NCBI RefSeq assembly: GCF_000518485.1
Contig: NZ_JADR01000001.1
Span: forward strand, 310,001-374,000
Length of the DNA stretch: 64,000 nucleotides
DNA from: Olleya marilimosa CAM030
Lineage (GTDB): Bacteria; Bacteroidota; Bacteroidia; Flavobacteriales; Flavobacteriaceae
Direction: 5' to 3'
The notes under the pieces: model-generated
Seen by the model: only the letters and a program-made list of their open reading frames with translations
The model's database searches: none
What the model was told of the DNA's origin: nothing
Program-made: the position numbers and the translations under genes
Shown here: in pieces, positions 8,361 through 15,610 of the stretch
Layout of the letters: every line of letters begins with the position of its first letter
Numbering within the stretch: the first letter of the stretch is position 1

Positions 8361-8482
8361 TTTTCACTACAATATTTTACGTCATTCCAACTCTTTTCCC
8401 ATTTTTTACGCCAAGTAAATGGCAATTTGCACGTTGGGCATATTTTGGTTGATAGATTTTGTTTTTTTATGTTTTTAGGCAT
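8330..8482 (-). CDS. DUF2256 small zinc-ribbon-like protein
   Basis: This is a 50-residue ORF starting at ATG 8482 and ending with TAG at 8330. Its product has two Cys pairs, CPTC (15-18) and CSEKC (38-42), separated by the conserved core [12 protein letters not shown] (21-32), a clear match to the DUF2256 family. That family is frequently beside cryptochromes and DUF2805 proteins. The gene overlaps the preceding SDR gene by 8 bases and the following cry-DASH gene by 31 bases in different frames, which implies translational coupling. The function is unknown. The Cys pattern suggests zinc binding (inference). Confidence 0.88.
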   Translation of the reverse strand: MPKNIKKQNLSTKICPTCKLPFTWRKKWEKSWNDVKYCSEKCRRNKTKTA

Positions 8483-9899
8483 TAGCTAATTTGTTAATCA
8501 TCCCTTTAAAAATAAAACCATGAAATGGTAATACACTATACCAATACAAACGTCCAGCTAGTCCACGAGGTCTAAAAGTGGCACGTTGGTATACTTTACC
8601 TTTGGCAACTCTAAACTCTAACCAAGCTTCTCCTGGAAGTTTCATTTCTGCAAAGAGTATTAGACGCTGTTCTTTTTTATCTGCTAAAAGGACACGCCAA
8701 AAGTCTAAGGCATCTCCAGTTTTTATATTTGTTTTATTTGTGCGTCCACGACGCAAGCCAATACCACCAACTAGTTTATCTAAAAAACCTCTGATTTTCC
8801 ATAAAAATGTACCGTAATACCAACCATTTTCGCCACCAATAGCCCAAATTTTTTCAAGTGTACGCTGCTCGTCTTTGACTTTGCGTTCTTTTATGTCTGT
8901 AAAGCAACCGTGTTTTGGTACTTTTAAATATTGTGTGGATGCTCGTTTTTTAAATCTACTGTTAATAAGTGCATCTTTCCAGCTTGAGATAATATCGTTA
9001 CCTTCAATCTTGACAAAAGCTAATTCTACAGCTTGTTTGTAGGACATAGGCGTGACGTCTAATAATTGGTTGATGTTACTTTTTTCGCCAATAATTTCAA
9101 TACCCATACTATTTACTAATGATGAAGCCAATTTATAAGACGTTGACGTCACAAAATATAGCCAATAACTAGACAGTTTTGGTGTCATTACAGGTACAGT
9201 TAATATGTAGCGCTTTAGTTTTCTGGCTTCAGCAAATTTTAATAACATTTGTTTATATGTCATGACTTCTGGTCCAAAAATATCGTGTGAAGTATTATAT
9301 AATTTTTGGTTTCCAAGACCACGAATTAAAAACGTTAAGACATCTCTAACGCCAATAGGTTGTGTTTTTGTATTTAACCATTTAGGCGCAACCATTACTG
9401 GAAGTTTTTCTACTAAATCTCTTATAATTTCAAAACTAGCACTACCAGAACCAACAATTATACCTGCCTTAAAAACAGTTAAGGCGTAGTGCTGGGATTG
9501 CAAGGTTGTTTCGACATTTTTTCTAGATAATAAATGCTTGGATAATTTGGTGTCGTTTGTAATACCACTTAAATAAATGACTTGCTTGGCGTTAGTTGTT
9601 TCAATATAATTTTTGAAATTTACCGCGCAGTCTTCTTCCATTTGATGAAATTGATCTACCGAATTTGACATAGAATGAATCAAATAATAGGCAGCATCAA
9701 TATCTTTTGGAATATTACTTAGAGTTTCAGGCTTTAGAAAGTCAGCCTCAATAACGTGTAAGTTTTCTTCTTCAGAATATTTACGTTCTGTACGTAATTT
9801 ACCTCTAACAGCACAAACTACAGTGTGTCCTTGTTCTAATAGTAACGGGATAATGCGCTTACCAATGTAACCTGTTGCTCCTGTTACTAATATTCTCAT
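8475..9899 (-). CDS. SDR-family protein with C-terminal DUF2867
   Basis: This 474-aa fusion has an N-terminal NAD(P)-binding Rossmann domain with [10 protein letters not shown] (7-16) and an atypical-SDR body to about residue 290, and a C-terminal DUF2867 domain ([32 protein letters not shown]). The same fusion is common next to photolyases in several phyla. The substrate is unknown. It heads the set SDR - DUF2256 - cry-DASH - FeS photolyase. The 256 bases upstream carry a structured repeat but not the GTTTAAC element seen elsewhere in the island. Confidence 0.92.
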   Translation of the reverse strand: MRILVTGATGYIGKRIIPLLLEQGHTVVCAVRGKLRTERKYSEEENLHVIEADFLKPETLSNIPKDIDAAYYLIHSMSNSVDQFHQMEEDCAVNFKNYIETTNAKQVIYLSGITNDTKLSKHLLSRKNVETTLQSQHYALTVFKAGIIVGSGSASFEIIRDLVEKLPVMVAPKWLNTKTQPIGVRDVLTFLIRGLGNQKLYNTSHDIFGPEVMTYKQMLLKFAEARKLKRYILTVPVMTPKLSSYWLYFVTSTSYKLASSLVNSMGIEIIGEKSNINQLLDVTPMSYKQAVELAFVKIEGNDIISSWKDALINSRFKKRASTQYLKVPKHGCFTDIKERKVKDEQRTLEKIWAIGGENGWYYGTFLWKIRGFLDKLVGGIGLRRGRTNKTNIKTGDALDFWRVLLADKKEQRLILFAEMKLPGEAWLEFRVAKGKVYQRATFRPRGLAGRLYWYSVLPFHGFIFKGMINKLANA

Positions 9900-9977
9900 G
9901 GGTTTGGTTTTAATTGTTATGTAATTTTATTTATTTCTGTTCATTTTGTCTTGAAACAATACGAACCAAAAATTCAA

Positions 9978-10080
9978 ATCAATTTGAGGAAATTCCTGCG
10001 GAACATTCGTTCTTGAAACTTGATGCTTGAAACTTTGCTTCGCAGTTACGTTTCTTCACTCTTTATTTCTCCAAATTGAT
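9978..10080. repeat. Structured intergenic inverted repeat
   Basis: The outer arms ATCAATTTGAGGAAAT (9978-9993) and ATTTCTCCAAATTGAT (10065-10080) are imperfectly complementary. An inner pair CTGCG (9996-10000) / CGCAG (10041-10045) is nested within. The gap 9900-10155 contains nothing else I can support except a small hairpin GTTTG/CAAAC near 10120-10140. It is probably another dispersed palindromic element, but no second copy lies in this window. Confidence 0.45.
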
Positions 10081-10155
10081 GATTCCGACTGTGTCGAAAT
10101 TTGGGACTTTCTATCTGAAATAGTTTGGTTTTATTTCAAACCATTATTATTCTTT

Positions 10156-10773
10156 TTATTTTTTAGGTCTTTGGTATTCTAAGCGTTTTTCTAATTTAGG
10201 GATTGTGTATCCATCCAATCCGTTAATAGCAGCAATATTTGCTTTGGATAGGTTTATAAATCCATCGTCTTCTAATAAATCACCATTAATATACAAACCT
10301 TGTATTTCTCCTATTACTAAAATTGTGTTATTAGCTTTGATTAGATATTCTTCAACAAATTTCATTTCTAGTTGAATTGGAGCTCCTTTAACAAAAGGCG
10401 CTTTGCAATTGTCTTTGTATTCTGACTCTAAACCAGTCATATCAAATTCTGAAATCGATTGGTCGTATTTAGCAGACGTATGATGTGCGTCTTCAAAATT
10501 GTCTAAATCAATGTGATTAATAGTATAAACACCTGTGTTTTTTATGTTATCATACGTGTGACGTGTTACCGTTGTTGGTCTACAAAAAAAGCCCAATAAA
10601 GGTGGATTACTTCCAACGTGTGTTACCGAACTAAATACAGCTACATTTTCTTGTCCATTATTAGATTTTGTGCCTATTAAATTAGCACTTTTAAAACCAG
10701 AGCAACTATTAATTAAATTAATTTTATACAAATGCTCTAATTCTTGAATCTGTTTTAAATTAAAATAAGCCAT
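10156..10773 (-). CDS. Flavin reductase-like domain protein
   Basis: This 205-aa protein has the FMN-binding split-barrel core: NVAVFSSVTHVGSNPPLLGF (residues about 43-62), RPTTVTRHTYDNIKNTGVY, and the His-rich DAHHTSAKYD. Family members reduce flavins with NAD(P)H or bind FMN tightly. It sits directly after the UbiB-like gene (adjacent stop and start, 10773/10774) in the TetR-led operon. Reduced flavin is the active cofactor of photolyases, so a supply role is a reasonable guess, not shown by sequence. Confidence 0.88.
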   Translation of the reverse strand: MAYFNLKQIQELEHLYKINLINSCSGFKSANLIGTKSNNGQENVAVFSSVTHVGSNPPLLGFFCRPTTVTRHTYDNIKNTGVYTINHIDLDNFEDAHHTSAKYDQSISEFDMTGLESEYKDNCKAPFVKGAPIQLEMKFVEEYLIKANNTILVIGEIQGLYINGDLLEDDGFINLSKANIAAINGLDGYTIPKLEKRLEYQRPKK

Positions 10774-12084
10774 TTATAAGGATTTGTAATTGTTGATTTG
10801 AACGTTTTTTGCTTTTAAGTCAAACATTAAATTATATAAACCAAAGAAGGTTCTGTTTATGTAAATAAAATGCTTAGAACCTCGGTTTCCATTCATTTTT
10901 CTTAACTCTGTACTTTTACTGTAACGTTGTCCCATTTCTGAAATAGCGTTAAAAAATTCTGGATCGGAAAAATCAAAAGTATCTTCGTGGAAAGGCTTTG
11001 TAAATAAGCTTAACAACTCATGAAACATTGAGGAGAAAAAATCTAACTCTTCTTGAGTGTCTTCTTCTCTTAAAATCTCTAATTCGTACATTTTTTCGGT
11101 AAATAAGATTTTATTATTTATAACCTCTGGTTTTGCTAATTCAAAATAAGGCACGTAAAAATCTTCAGGAACCTCCTTCATACATCCAAAATCTAAAGCA
11201 ATTAAATCGGCAGATTTAGAGACTAAGAAGTTTCCAGGATGCGGATCCGCATGTACTTTTTTAATTACATGCATTTGGTACATATAAAAATCCCAAAGGG
11301 CTTGTCCTAATTGATCCGCTTTGTTTTGGTTTTTATTGTAAGCAGTAAATTCAGAAAGGTGTTCGCCTTCCATCCAATCCATAGTTATGATACGTTCTGA
11401 AGATAAATCTTCATAATAATTAGGGAACTTGAGATTAGGAATGTGTTTACACGCTTCAACAATAGCCTTACTTTGCTCAACTTCTAAAATATAGTTGGTT
11501 TCTTCTACTAATTTGTTTTCTACTTCTTGAAAGTACTTATCAGAGTCCTTACCTTTAATATTAAACATTTTTATGGCAATAGGTTTTACCATAGCCAAAT
11601 CGCTAGCAATGCTATCTGCGACTCCTGGATATTGAATTTTCACAGCAAGTTTTTTCCCATCCTTTTCGGCTAAATGCACTTGTCCAATACTGGCAGCATT
11701 TACAGAATTTAGATTAAAAGAGTCATAAATTTGGCTTGGTAATTTCCCGAAATATTTTTTAAAAGTTTTACTAACTAAAGGTGCAGAAAGTGGTGGTACA
11801 GAAAATTGTGCCAATGAAAACTTCTCTACATAAGCTTGTGGCAAAATACTTTTTTCCATACTTAACATTTGCGCTACTTTAAGTGCACTTCCTTTTAATT
11901 GCTTTAAACCATCGTAAATGTCTTCCGCATTATTTTCGTTAAGTCTAGCTTTAGCTTCGGCTTCAGTTTTAGTGATTTTGTCACCATAGTATTTTAGGTA
12001 ATTAACACCAACTTTGGCTCCAGTAGTAACAAGTTTAGTTGCTCTAGAAATTTTTGAAGTTGGTATTTTGTCTATCGTTTTCAA
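10774..12084 (-). CDS. ABC1/UbiB (COQ8-like) atypical kinase
   Basis: This 436-aa ABC1-family protein has an invariant Lys in LAVKIQYPG (149), the nucleotide-loop motif NAASIGQVHLAE (129-140), the catalytic loop HADPHPGNF (278-286) and DFG (298-300). The family's N-terminal KxGQ motif reads KVAQ (69-72), with Ala in place of Gly. It lacks a transmembrane tail. Family members support isoprenoid-quinone metabolism and ATP-dependent lipid handling. It is co-transcribed with a TetR regulator and a flavin reductase downstream of the shared operator element. Confidence 0.93.
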   Translation of the reverse strand: MKTIDKIPTSKISRATKLVTTGAKVGVNYLKYYGDKITKTEAEAKARLNENNAEDIYDGLKQLKGSALKVAQMLSMEKSILPQAYVEKFSLAQFSVPPLSAPLVSKTFKKYFGKLPSQIYDSFNLNSVNAASIGQVHLAEKDGKKLAVKIQYPGVADSIASDLAMVKPIAIKMFNIKGKDSDKYFQEVENKLVEETNYILEVEQSKAIVEACKHIPNLKFPNYYEDLSSERIITMDWMEGEHLSEFTAYNKNQNKADQLGQALWDFYMYQMHVIKKVHADPHPGNFLVSKSADLIALDFGCMKEVPEDFYVPYFELAKPEVINNKILFTEKMYELEILREEDTQEELDFFSSMFHELLSLFTKPFHEDTFDFSDPEFFNAISEMGQRYSKSTELRKMNGNRGSKHFIYINRTFFGLYNLMFDLKAKNVQINNYKSL

Positions 12085-12151
12085 TAGTTGTGGATTTAAG
12101 TTATTCTTGATACATTTTTTAGTACCTCAAACATTCTAAATGAAGAATGTA

Positions 12152-12808
12152 TTAATTCATCTTAATTTTTTCTTTAAAAATGAATTTTCCAAAGTCAATA
12201 ATGCTTTTTAAAGGCATGACGTTAAGAACATCAAAACTAGTGTTCACAGATTTTTCTATAAAAATGTCTGTTTTTTCAAACGAAGCAGAGGTATCATCCA
12301 TCCAAAATTTCATGGTTAATAATAATTGTAACCATGCAGTTTCTGTAAGACCTCTATCTTGAATTTTGTTTAGCTGTTCTTGTTTGATATCTATAAGCTC
12401 GATACCTAATTCTTGTATATAGTGTGCAAAACTTGCTTTAAGCTCTGATAACGCAGCGAAGCCTTTAAGACTGTTTTTATGTTTGTGTAAAGCATATACC
12501 ACATAACTTCTGTTAGCGGTAAGATTTTCGAAAAAAGTAAAGTAGAAGCTTAGTAATTTATTTCTAGGCTCAAAATGTGCGTATTCTTCGCTAGCTTCTA
12601 AGGCGTGATGCGTGTTGTCAAAAAAGGCTTTGAAGATTCCTTTTTCTATAGCATCAAATGTTCCGAAGTGCTCATAAAATTTAGATTCCTCAAAATTATT
12701 ATGCTTCGTGAATGCGTAAACTGATTTAGGTTGTTCGTTATGTTCTAAGACATAATCCATGTAAAATGAAATAATGTCGTTACTGCTTATGTTTTTCTTT
12801 TTTGCCAT
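12152..12808 (-). CDS. TetR/AcrR-family transcriptional regulator
   Basis: The N-terminal HTH (residues about 5-50: DIISFYMDYVLEH, YAFTKHNNFEESKFYEHFGT) and an all-helical C-terminal domain mark a TetR-type repressor. I use the ATG at 12808 (218 aa). An upstream in-frame ATG at 12829 would place the start inside the -7 promoter box. The gene leads the operon TetR - UbiB - flavin reductase. The operator-like inverted repeat immediately upstream suggests autoregulation, and the same element in front of the 142-aa/folE operon makes this protein the best local candidate regulator of the photolyase island. Ligand unknown. Confidence 0.85.
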   Translation of the reverse strand: MAKKKNISSNDIISFYMDYVLEHNEQPKSVYAFTKHNNFEESKFYEHFGTFDAIEKGIFKAFFDNTHHALEASEEYAHFEPRNKLLSFYFTFFENLTANRSYVVYALHKHKNSLKGFAALSELKASFAHYIQELGIELIDIKQEQLNKIQDRGLTETAWLQLLLTMKFWMDDTSASFEKTDIFIEKSVNTSFDVLNVMPLKSIIDFGKFIFKEKIKMN

Positions 12809-12828
12809 CCTATGAAAATTTGATAGCA

Positions 12829-12882
12829 TAAAGATACAAAATGTTTAACGATGTTTAATTAAAGTTAAACAAAATTTAACAT
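12829..12882 (-). promoter_or_regulatory. Promoter plus shared operator-like element, copy 2
   Basis: ATACAAAATGTTTAAC (12834-12849), 14 variable bases, then GTTAAACAAAATTTAACAT (12864-12882): both conserved blocks and the spacer length are identical to copy 1 at 3584-3632, while the 14 spacer bases differ. The minus-strand -7 box is TATCTTTA (12836-12829), in the same position relative to the repeat as in copy 1. It precedes the TetR-type gene. Confidence 0.75.
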
Positions 12883-13031
12883 GAGTTTATGTTATGTACT
12901 GTTTTTAGTTTTAGTTTACACTGAAATTGAAGAATAAGTAAGCTTGATGTTCTATTAAAATTAGTTTAAAATGAGCTAGGTAGTGATAAGAATAAATCTG
13001 TGTGGTTTACAACTTTATCTGCATTTTTAAT

Positions 13032-13520
13032 TTAGCAACCAACAGTTTTGCTACGCCTTTCTAGTATGACATTGTCTAGCCAAATGCCATTTAATTGTCC
13101 TATTTTTTCCTTGTAACCAACTATTCTAAAACCATTATTGATATGAAGTCTTAGACTAGCTTTATTTGCTCTCATAATTCCGGCTTGTAGCGTCCATATA
13201 TTATGTTGCTCACTAATTATAATTAGTTTTTTTAGCAAGAAATCTCCCACTTTTTGGCCTCTAAAATGTTTTGAAACATAAACACTAACCTCTGCAACAC
13301 CAGAATATACTTTTCTTTTTGAAACAGCACTTAAAGCTGCCCAACCTAAAAATTGGTCGTCTTTTATTGCTAAAATACGACCAATAGGTAAGTGGTTATT
13401 ATTCCAATAATCCCAATCAGGTACAACTGTTTCAAACGTTGCAACTCCAGTAGCAATACCATCATGATAAATGGATTGTACTTCTGAAAAATTGGCTTTA
13501 TTTATGGTAATAATTTTCAT
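13032..13520 (-). CDS. GNAT N-acetyltransferase, phosphinothricin/ArsN-like
   Basis: The 162-aa GNAT protein (start ATG 13520, one base after the upstream stop; an earlier in-frame ATG at 13556 would overlap the DUF6428 gene) has VAEVSVYVSKHFRGQKVGDF with the acetyl-CoA loop RGQKVG. It also has the PAT-type end GYKEKIGQLNGIWLDNVILE. Such GNATs in ars operons (ArsN) acetylate organoarsenicals or phosphinothricin-like amines. Context (arsR, DUF6428) supports an arsenic link, but no reductase or pump follows. Confidence 0.85.
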   Translation of the reverse strand: MKIITINKANFSEVQSIYHDGIATGVATFETVVPDWDYWNNNHLPIGRILAIKDDQFLGWAALSAVSKRKVYSGVAEVSVYVSKHFRGQKVGDFLLKKLIIISEQHNIWTLQAGIMRANKASLRLHINNGFRIVGYKEKIGQLNGIWLDNVILERRSKTVGC

Positions 13521-13521
13521 T

Positions 13522-13992
13522 TTAACAACATCCAGAACCTGGAGTACATGTTTCACCTGATTGTAAGTCTGAAAATTGTAGTTTTTGTTTTGGTTCTGGG
13601 ATTCCGCATTTATCCTTTGCTAAACAATCGGTTACTAATGATGTTAGTTGAAACGAATTGTTTTGAAATTCTAAACCAAATTTTTGAATGGTTTGTTCTC
13701 CTTGGTATTCTACTTCAATCTCTAAATCTTGAAGATTAAAGATGTCTTCAGAAAGCGTGATAATTTTAACCAGTTTTTCAGGATGTAATCTGTGATCATA
13801 ATCATTTGCATTCCATAATTGAAAATTTACTTTTTTCTCTTCCCTTACAGTTCCGCCACAATCTATAAAATGCTTTGTTACTTTGCCTACTTCTGTAACA
13901 TGAAAATGGTTTGGGACTAAACTACCATCAGGCAGTGTAAAAGAAATAGTCTCTAATTGTGATAAGTGTTTTTTAATTTCTGAAAGTGTCAT
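13522..13992 (-). CDS. DUF6428 family protein of ars operons
   Basis: This 156-aa soluble protein begins MTLSEIKKHLSQLETISF. It contains the conserved HFHVTEVGKVTKHFIDCGG (28-46) and ends with a Cys-rich tail (GETCTPGSGCC). The family occurs in Bacteroidota arsenic operons between arsR and arsN/arsC genes, with no biochemical function that I know. The Cys tail and the conserved HxH and Cys residues suggest metalloid or metal binding (inference). A 20-base copy of part of the arsR operator lies in its upstream gap (14006-14025). Confidence 0.85.
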   Translation of the reverse strand: MTLSEIKKHLSQLETISFTLPDGSLVPNHFHVTEVGKVTKHFIDCGGTVREEKKVNFQLWNANDYDHRLHPEKLVKIITLSEDIFNLQDLEIEVEYQGEQTIQKFGLEFQNNSFQLTSLVTDCLAKDKCGIPEPKQKLQFSDLQSGETCTPGSGCC

Positions 13993-14005
13993 AATTTAAT
14001 GTGTT

Positions 14006-14025
14006 ATTATGATTAATATTTTGAT
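14006..14025. promoter_or_regulatory. Partial copy of the arsR upstream sequence
   Basis: ATTATGATTAATATTTTGAT matches 14384-14403 upstream of arsR at 19 of 20 bases. It lies in the 34-base gap between arsR and the DUF6428 gene, so it is either a secondary operator or a relic of a duplication. Confidence 0.5.
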
Positions 14026-14026
14026 G

Positions 14027-14356
14027 TTAGCAACACGTGTTGCTGTCTAAATTGTTGTTAAAAAAGTCATTTAAAAGAGTTTTCATGGCTGTCCAATTGT
14101 CCTTGTTTATACAATAGCAAACACTAGTACCTTCAATAGTCCCTTGGATTAAGCCTAAGTTTTTTAGTTCTTTTAAATGTTGTGAGATTGTGGGTTGTGC
14201 TAACCCAATTTCTTCTACTAAATCACCACATACACACGCATTAATTTTAAATAAATGCTGTATAATAGCTACTCTAGCAGGATGCCCAAATGCTTTTGCA
14301 AAAAGTGCAATTTGGTTTTGTGATTCTGAAAATTTTTCGGTTTTAATTAATCCCAT
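14027..14356 (-). CDS. arsR: ArsR/SmtB-family metalloregulator
   Basis: This 109-aa winged-helix regulator has the recognition region GLAQPTISQHLKELKNLGL (51-69). Cys41 and Cys43 in NACVCGDLV form the ArsR-type CxC pair, and two more Cys end the protein. ArsR proteins release DNA when arsenite binds to thiols. Its promoter region carries a palindrome suitable as operator. It heads the three-gene unit arsR - DUF6428 - GNAT. Confidence 0.93.
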   Translation of the reverse strand: MGLIKTEKFSESQNQIALFAKAFGHPARVAIIQHLFKINACVCGDLVEEIGLAQPTISQHLKELKNLGLIQGTIEGTSVCYCINKDNWTAMKTLLNDFFNNNLDSNTCC

Positions 14357-14375
14357 ACTGTTAACTTATTTGTAT

Positions 14376-14403
14376 ATCGCAATATTACGATTAATATTTT
14401 GAT
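14376..14403 (-). promoter_or_regulatory. Putative ArsR operator
   Basis: ATCGCAATATTACGAT (14376-14391) is a near-perfect 16-base palindrome 20 bases upstream of arsR, extended by TTAATATTTTGAT to 14403. Its size and position fit ArsR/SmtB operators. Confidence 0.6.
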
Positions 14404-14496
14404 TTTTGTCTTAATAAAATCTTAATTTAAGTTTTTATTAACAAACAAGCTTTTAGATATGCTTAATTTTATACACTATAAAATAAAATTACAACC

Positions 14497-15345
14497 ATGA
14501 AAAAACTATTTACTTTAATTATGATATTAACGGTATCGTTTGCTGTTAATGCACAAATTGAAACTCCGCAACCAAGTCCATTTCAAAAAATGGAACAAAA
14601 AGTTGGATTGACTGACATTACATTAGAATACTCTAGACCATCCATGAGAGGTCGAGAGATTTTTGGAAATTTAGTGCCTTTTGGAAAGCTATGGAGAACA
14701 GGAGCAAACCAAAATACAATTATTACTTTTAGTACAGATGTTACTATTGGAGATAGTAATGTAAAAGCAGGCTCTTACGCTATATTTACAACACCAAATG
14801 AAGACAGTTGGGATGTTGTTTTTTATGCAGACACTGAAAATTGGGGAACACCACAAAAATGGGATGAAACTAAAGTAGTGGCAAAAGTAACAGCAGAAGT
14901 ATATCCATTACCAATTGACATTGAAACGTTTACATTGTCTTTTGATGATTTAACAAATGATTCTGCAATGGTAGGTATCATGTGGGAAAAAGTTTATGTA
15001 GCCTTTAAAATAGCAGTACCTACAGATAAGACTGTTACTTCAGCTATTGAAAAAACAATGAATGGACCAAGTGCAGATGATTACTATGCCTCAGCACGTT
15101 ACTATTTAGAAGCTGGAAAAGATATTAATCAAGCAGTAATTTGGATGAATAAAGCTGTGGAGATGACTAAAGCTGAACCTAAATTTTGGTGGTTACGTCA
15201 ACAATCTTTAATTAACGCAAAAGCAGGAGATAAAAAAGGAGCTATTAAGGCAGCTAAAGCGTCTTTAGAGCTTGCTAAAAAAGCAGGTAATGCTGATTAT
15301 GTTAAAATGAATACAGACTCATTAAAAGAATGGGGAGGATTATAG
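14497..15345 (+). CDS. Exported DUF2911 protein
   Basis: This 282-aa protein has a signal peptide (MKKLFTLIMILTVSFAVNAQ, cleavage after about residue 19). The DUF2911 domain covers residues about 25-165, with typical VGLTDITLEYSRPSMRGREIFG. A C-terminal TPR-like helical region follows (ARYYLEAGKDINQAVIWMNKA; AKAGDKKGAIKAAKASLELA). The family is abundant in Bacteroidota and has no known activity. The gene stands alone, divergent from arsR and followed by a strong terminator. Confidence 0.9.
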   Translation: MKKLFTLIMILTVSFAVNAQIETPQPSPFQKMEQKVGLTDITLEYSRPSMRGREIFGNLVPFGKLWRTGANQNTIITFSTDVTIGDSNVKAGSYAIFTTPNEDSWDVVFYADTENWGTPQKWDETKVVAKVTAEVYPLPIDIETFTLSFDDLTNDSAMVGIMWEKVYVAFKIAVPTDKTVTSAIEKTMNGPSADDYYASARYYLEAGKDINQAVIWMNKAVEMTKAEPKFWWLRQQSLINAKAGDKKGAIKAAKASLELAKKAGNADYVKMNTDSLKEWGGL

Positions 15346-15373
15346 TATTAAGTTTTTAATCTTAAAATTTTTT

Positions 15374-15407
15374 AAAAGCGTAACTCAATGAGTTGCGCTT
15401 TTTTTAT
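15374..15407 (+). terminator. Terminator of the DUF2911 gene
   Basis: Stem AAAAGCGTAACTCA with partner TGAGTTGCGCTTTT (one T-G pair) and a run of T. The rest of the 15346-15610 gap holds one 13-mer motif and the next terminator. Confidence 0.85.
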
Positions 15408-15454
15408 TATGTAAGCAATAGATTTTAAAGTGTTTTAATATGTACAGGCTTAGA

Positions 15455-15467
15455 TTCCGCGAAAGCG
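15455..15467 (+). repeat. 13-mer TTCCGCGAAAGCG, copy 2 (intergenic)
   Basis: Exact copy between two convergent genes. Confidence 0.7.
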
Positions 15468-15548
15468 CTATTATTTATTGTTTGATCATTCGCTATTTAA
15501 GTAATGTAAACATTGCCATATATGTTTTAGATTAAATGAATTTTATGC

Positions 15549-15582
15549 AAAAAAAATCTGCAAATATTAATTTGCAGATTTT
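15549..15582 (-). terminator. Terminator of the coiled-coil membrane protein gene
   Basis: Perfect stem AAAATCTGCAAA (15553-15564) / TTTGCAGATTTT (15571-15582), with eight T on the minus strand (15556-15549). Confidence 0.85.
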
Positions 15583-15610
15583 AATAATGTATAGAAAAGG
15601 CAGCTTAATG

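Noticed and set aside
12131..12151. Hairpin ACATTCT...AGAATGT after the TetR gene as a terminator
   Set aside because: Short 7-bp stem with only a three-T tract on the minus strand, and the UbiB gene follows on the same strand with no other promoter seen, so read-through is more likely.
12808..12829. ATG at 12829 as start of the TetR-type regulator
   Set aside because: It would lie in the -7 promoter box defined by comparison with the sister site at 3579-3586. ATG 12808 gives a normal TetR N-terminus.
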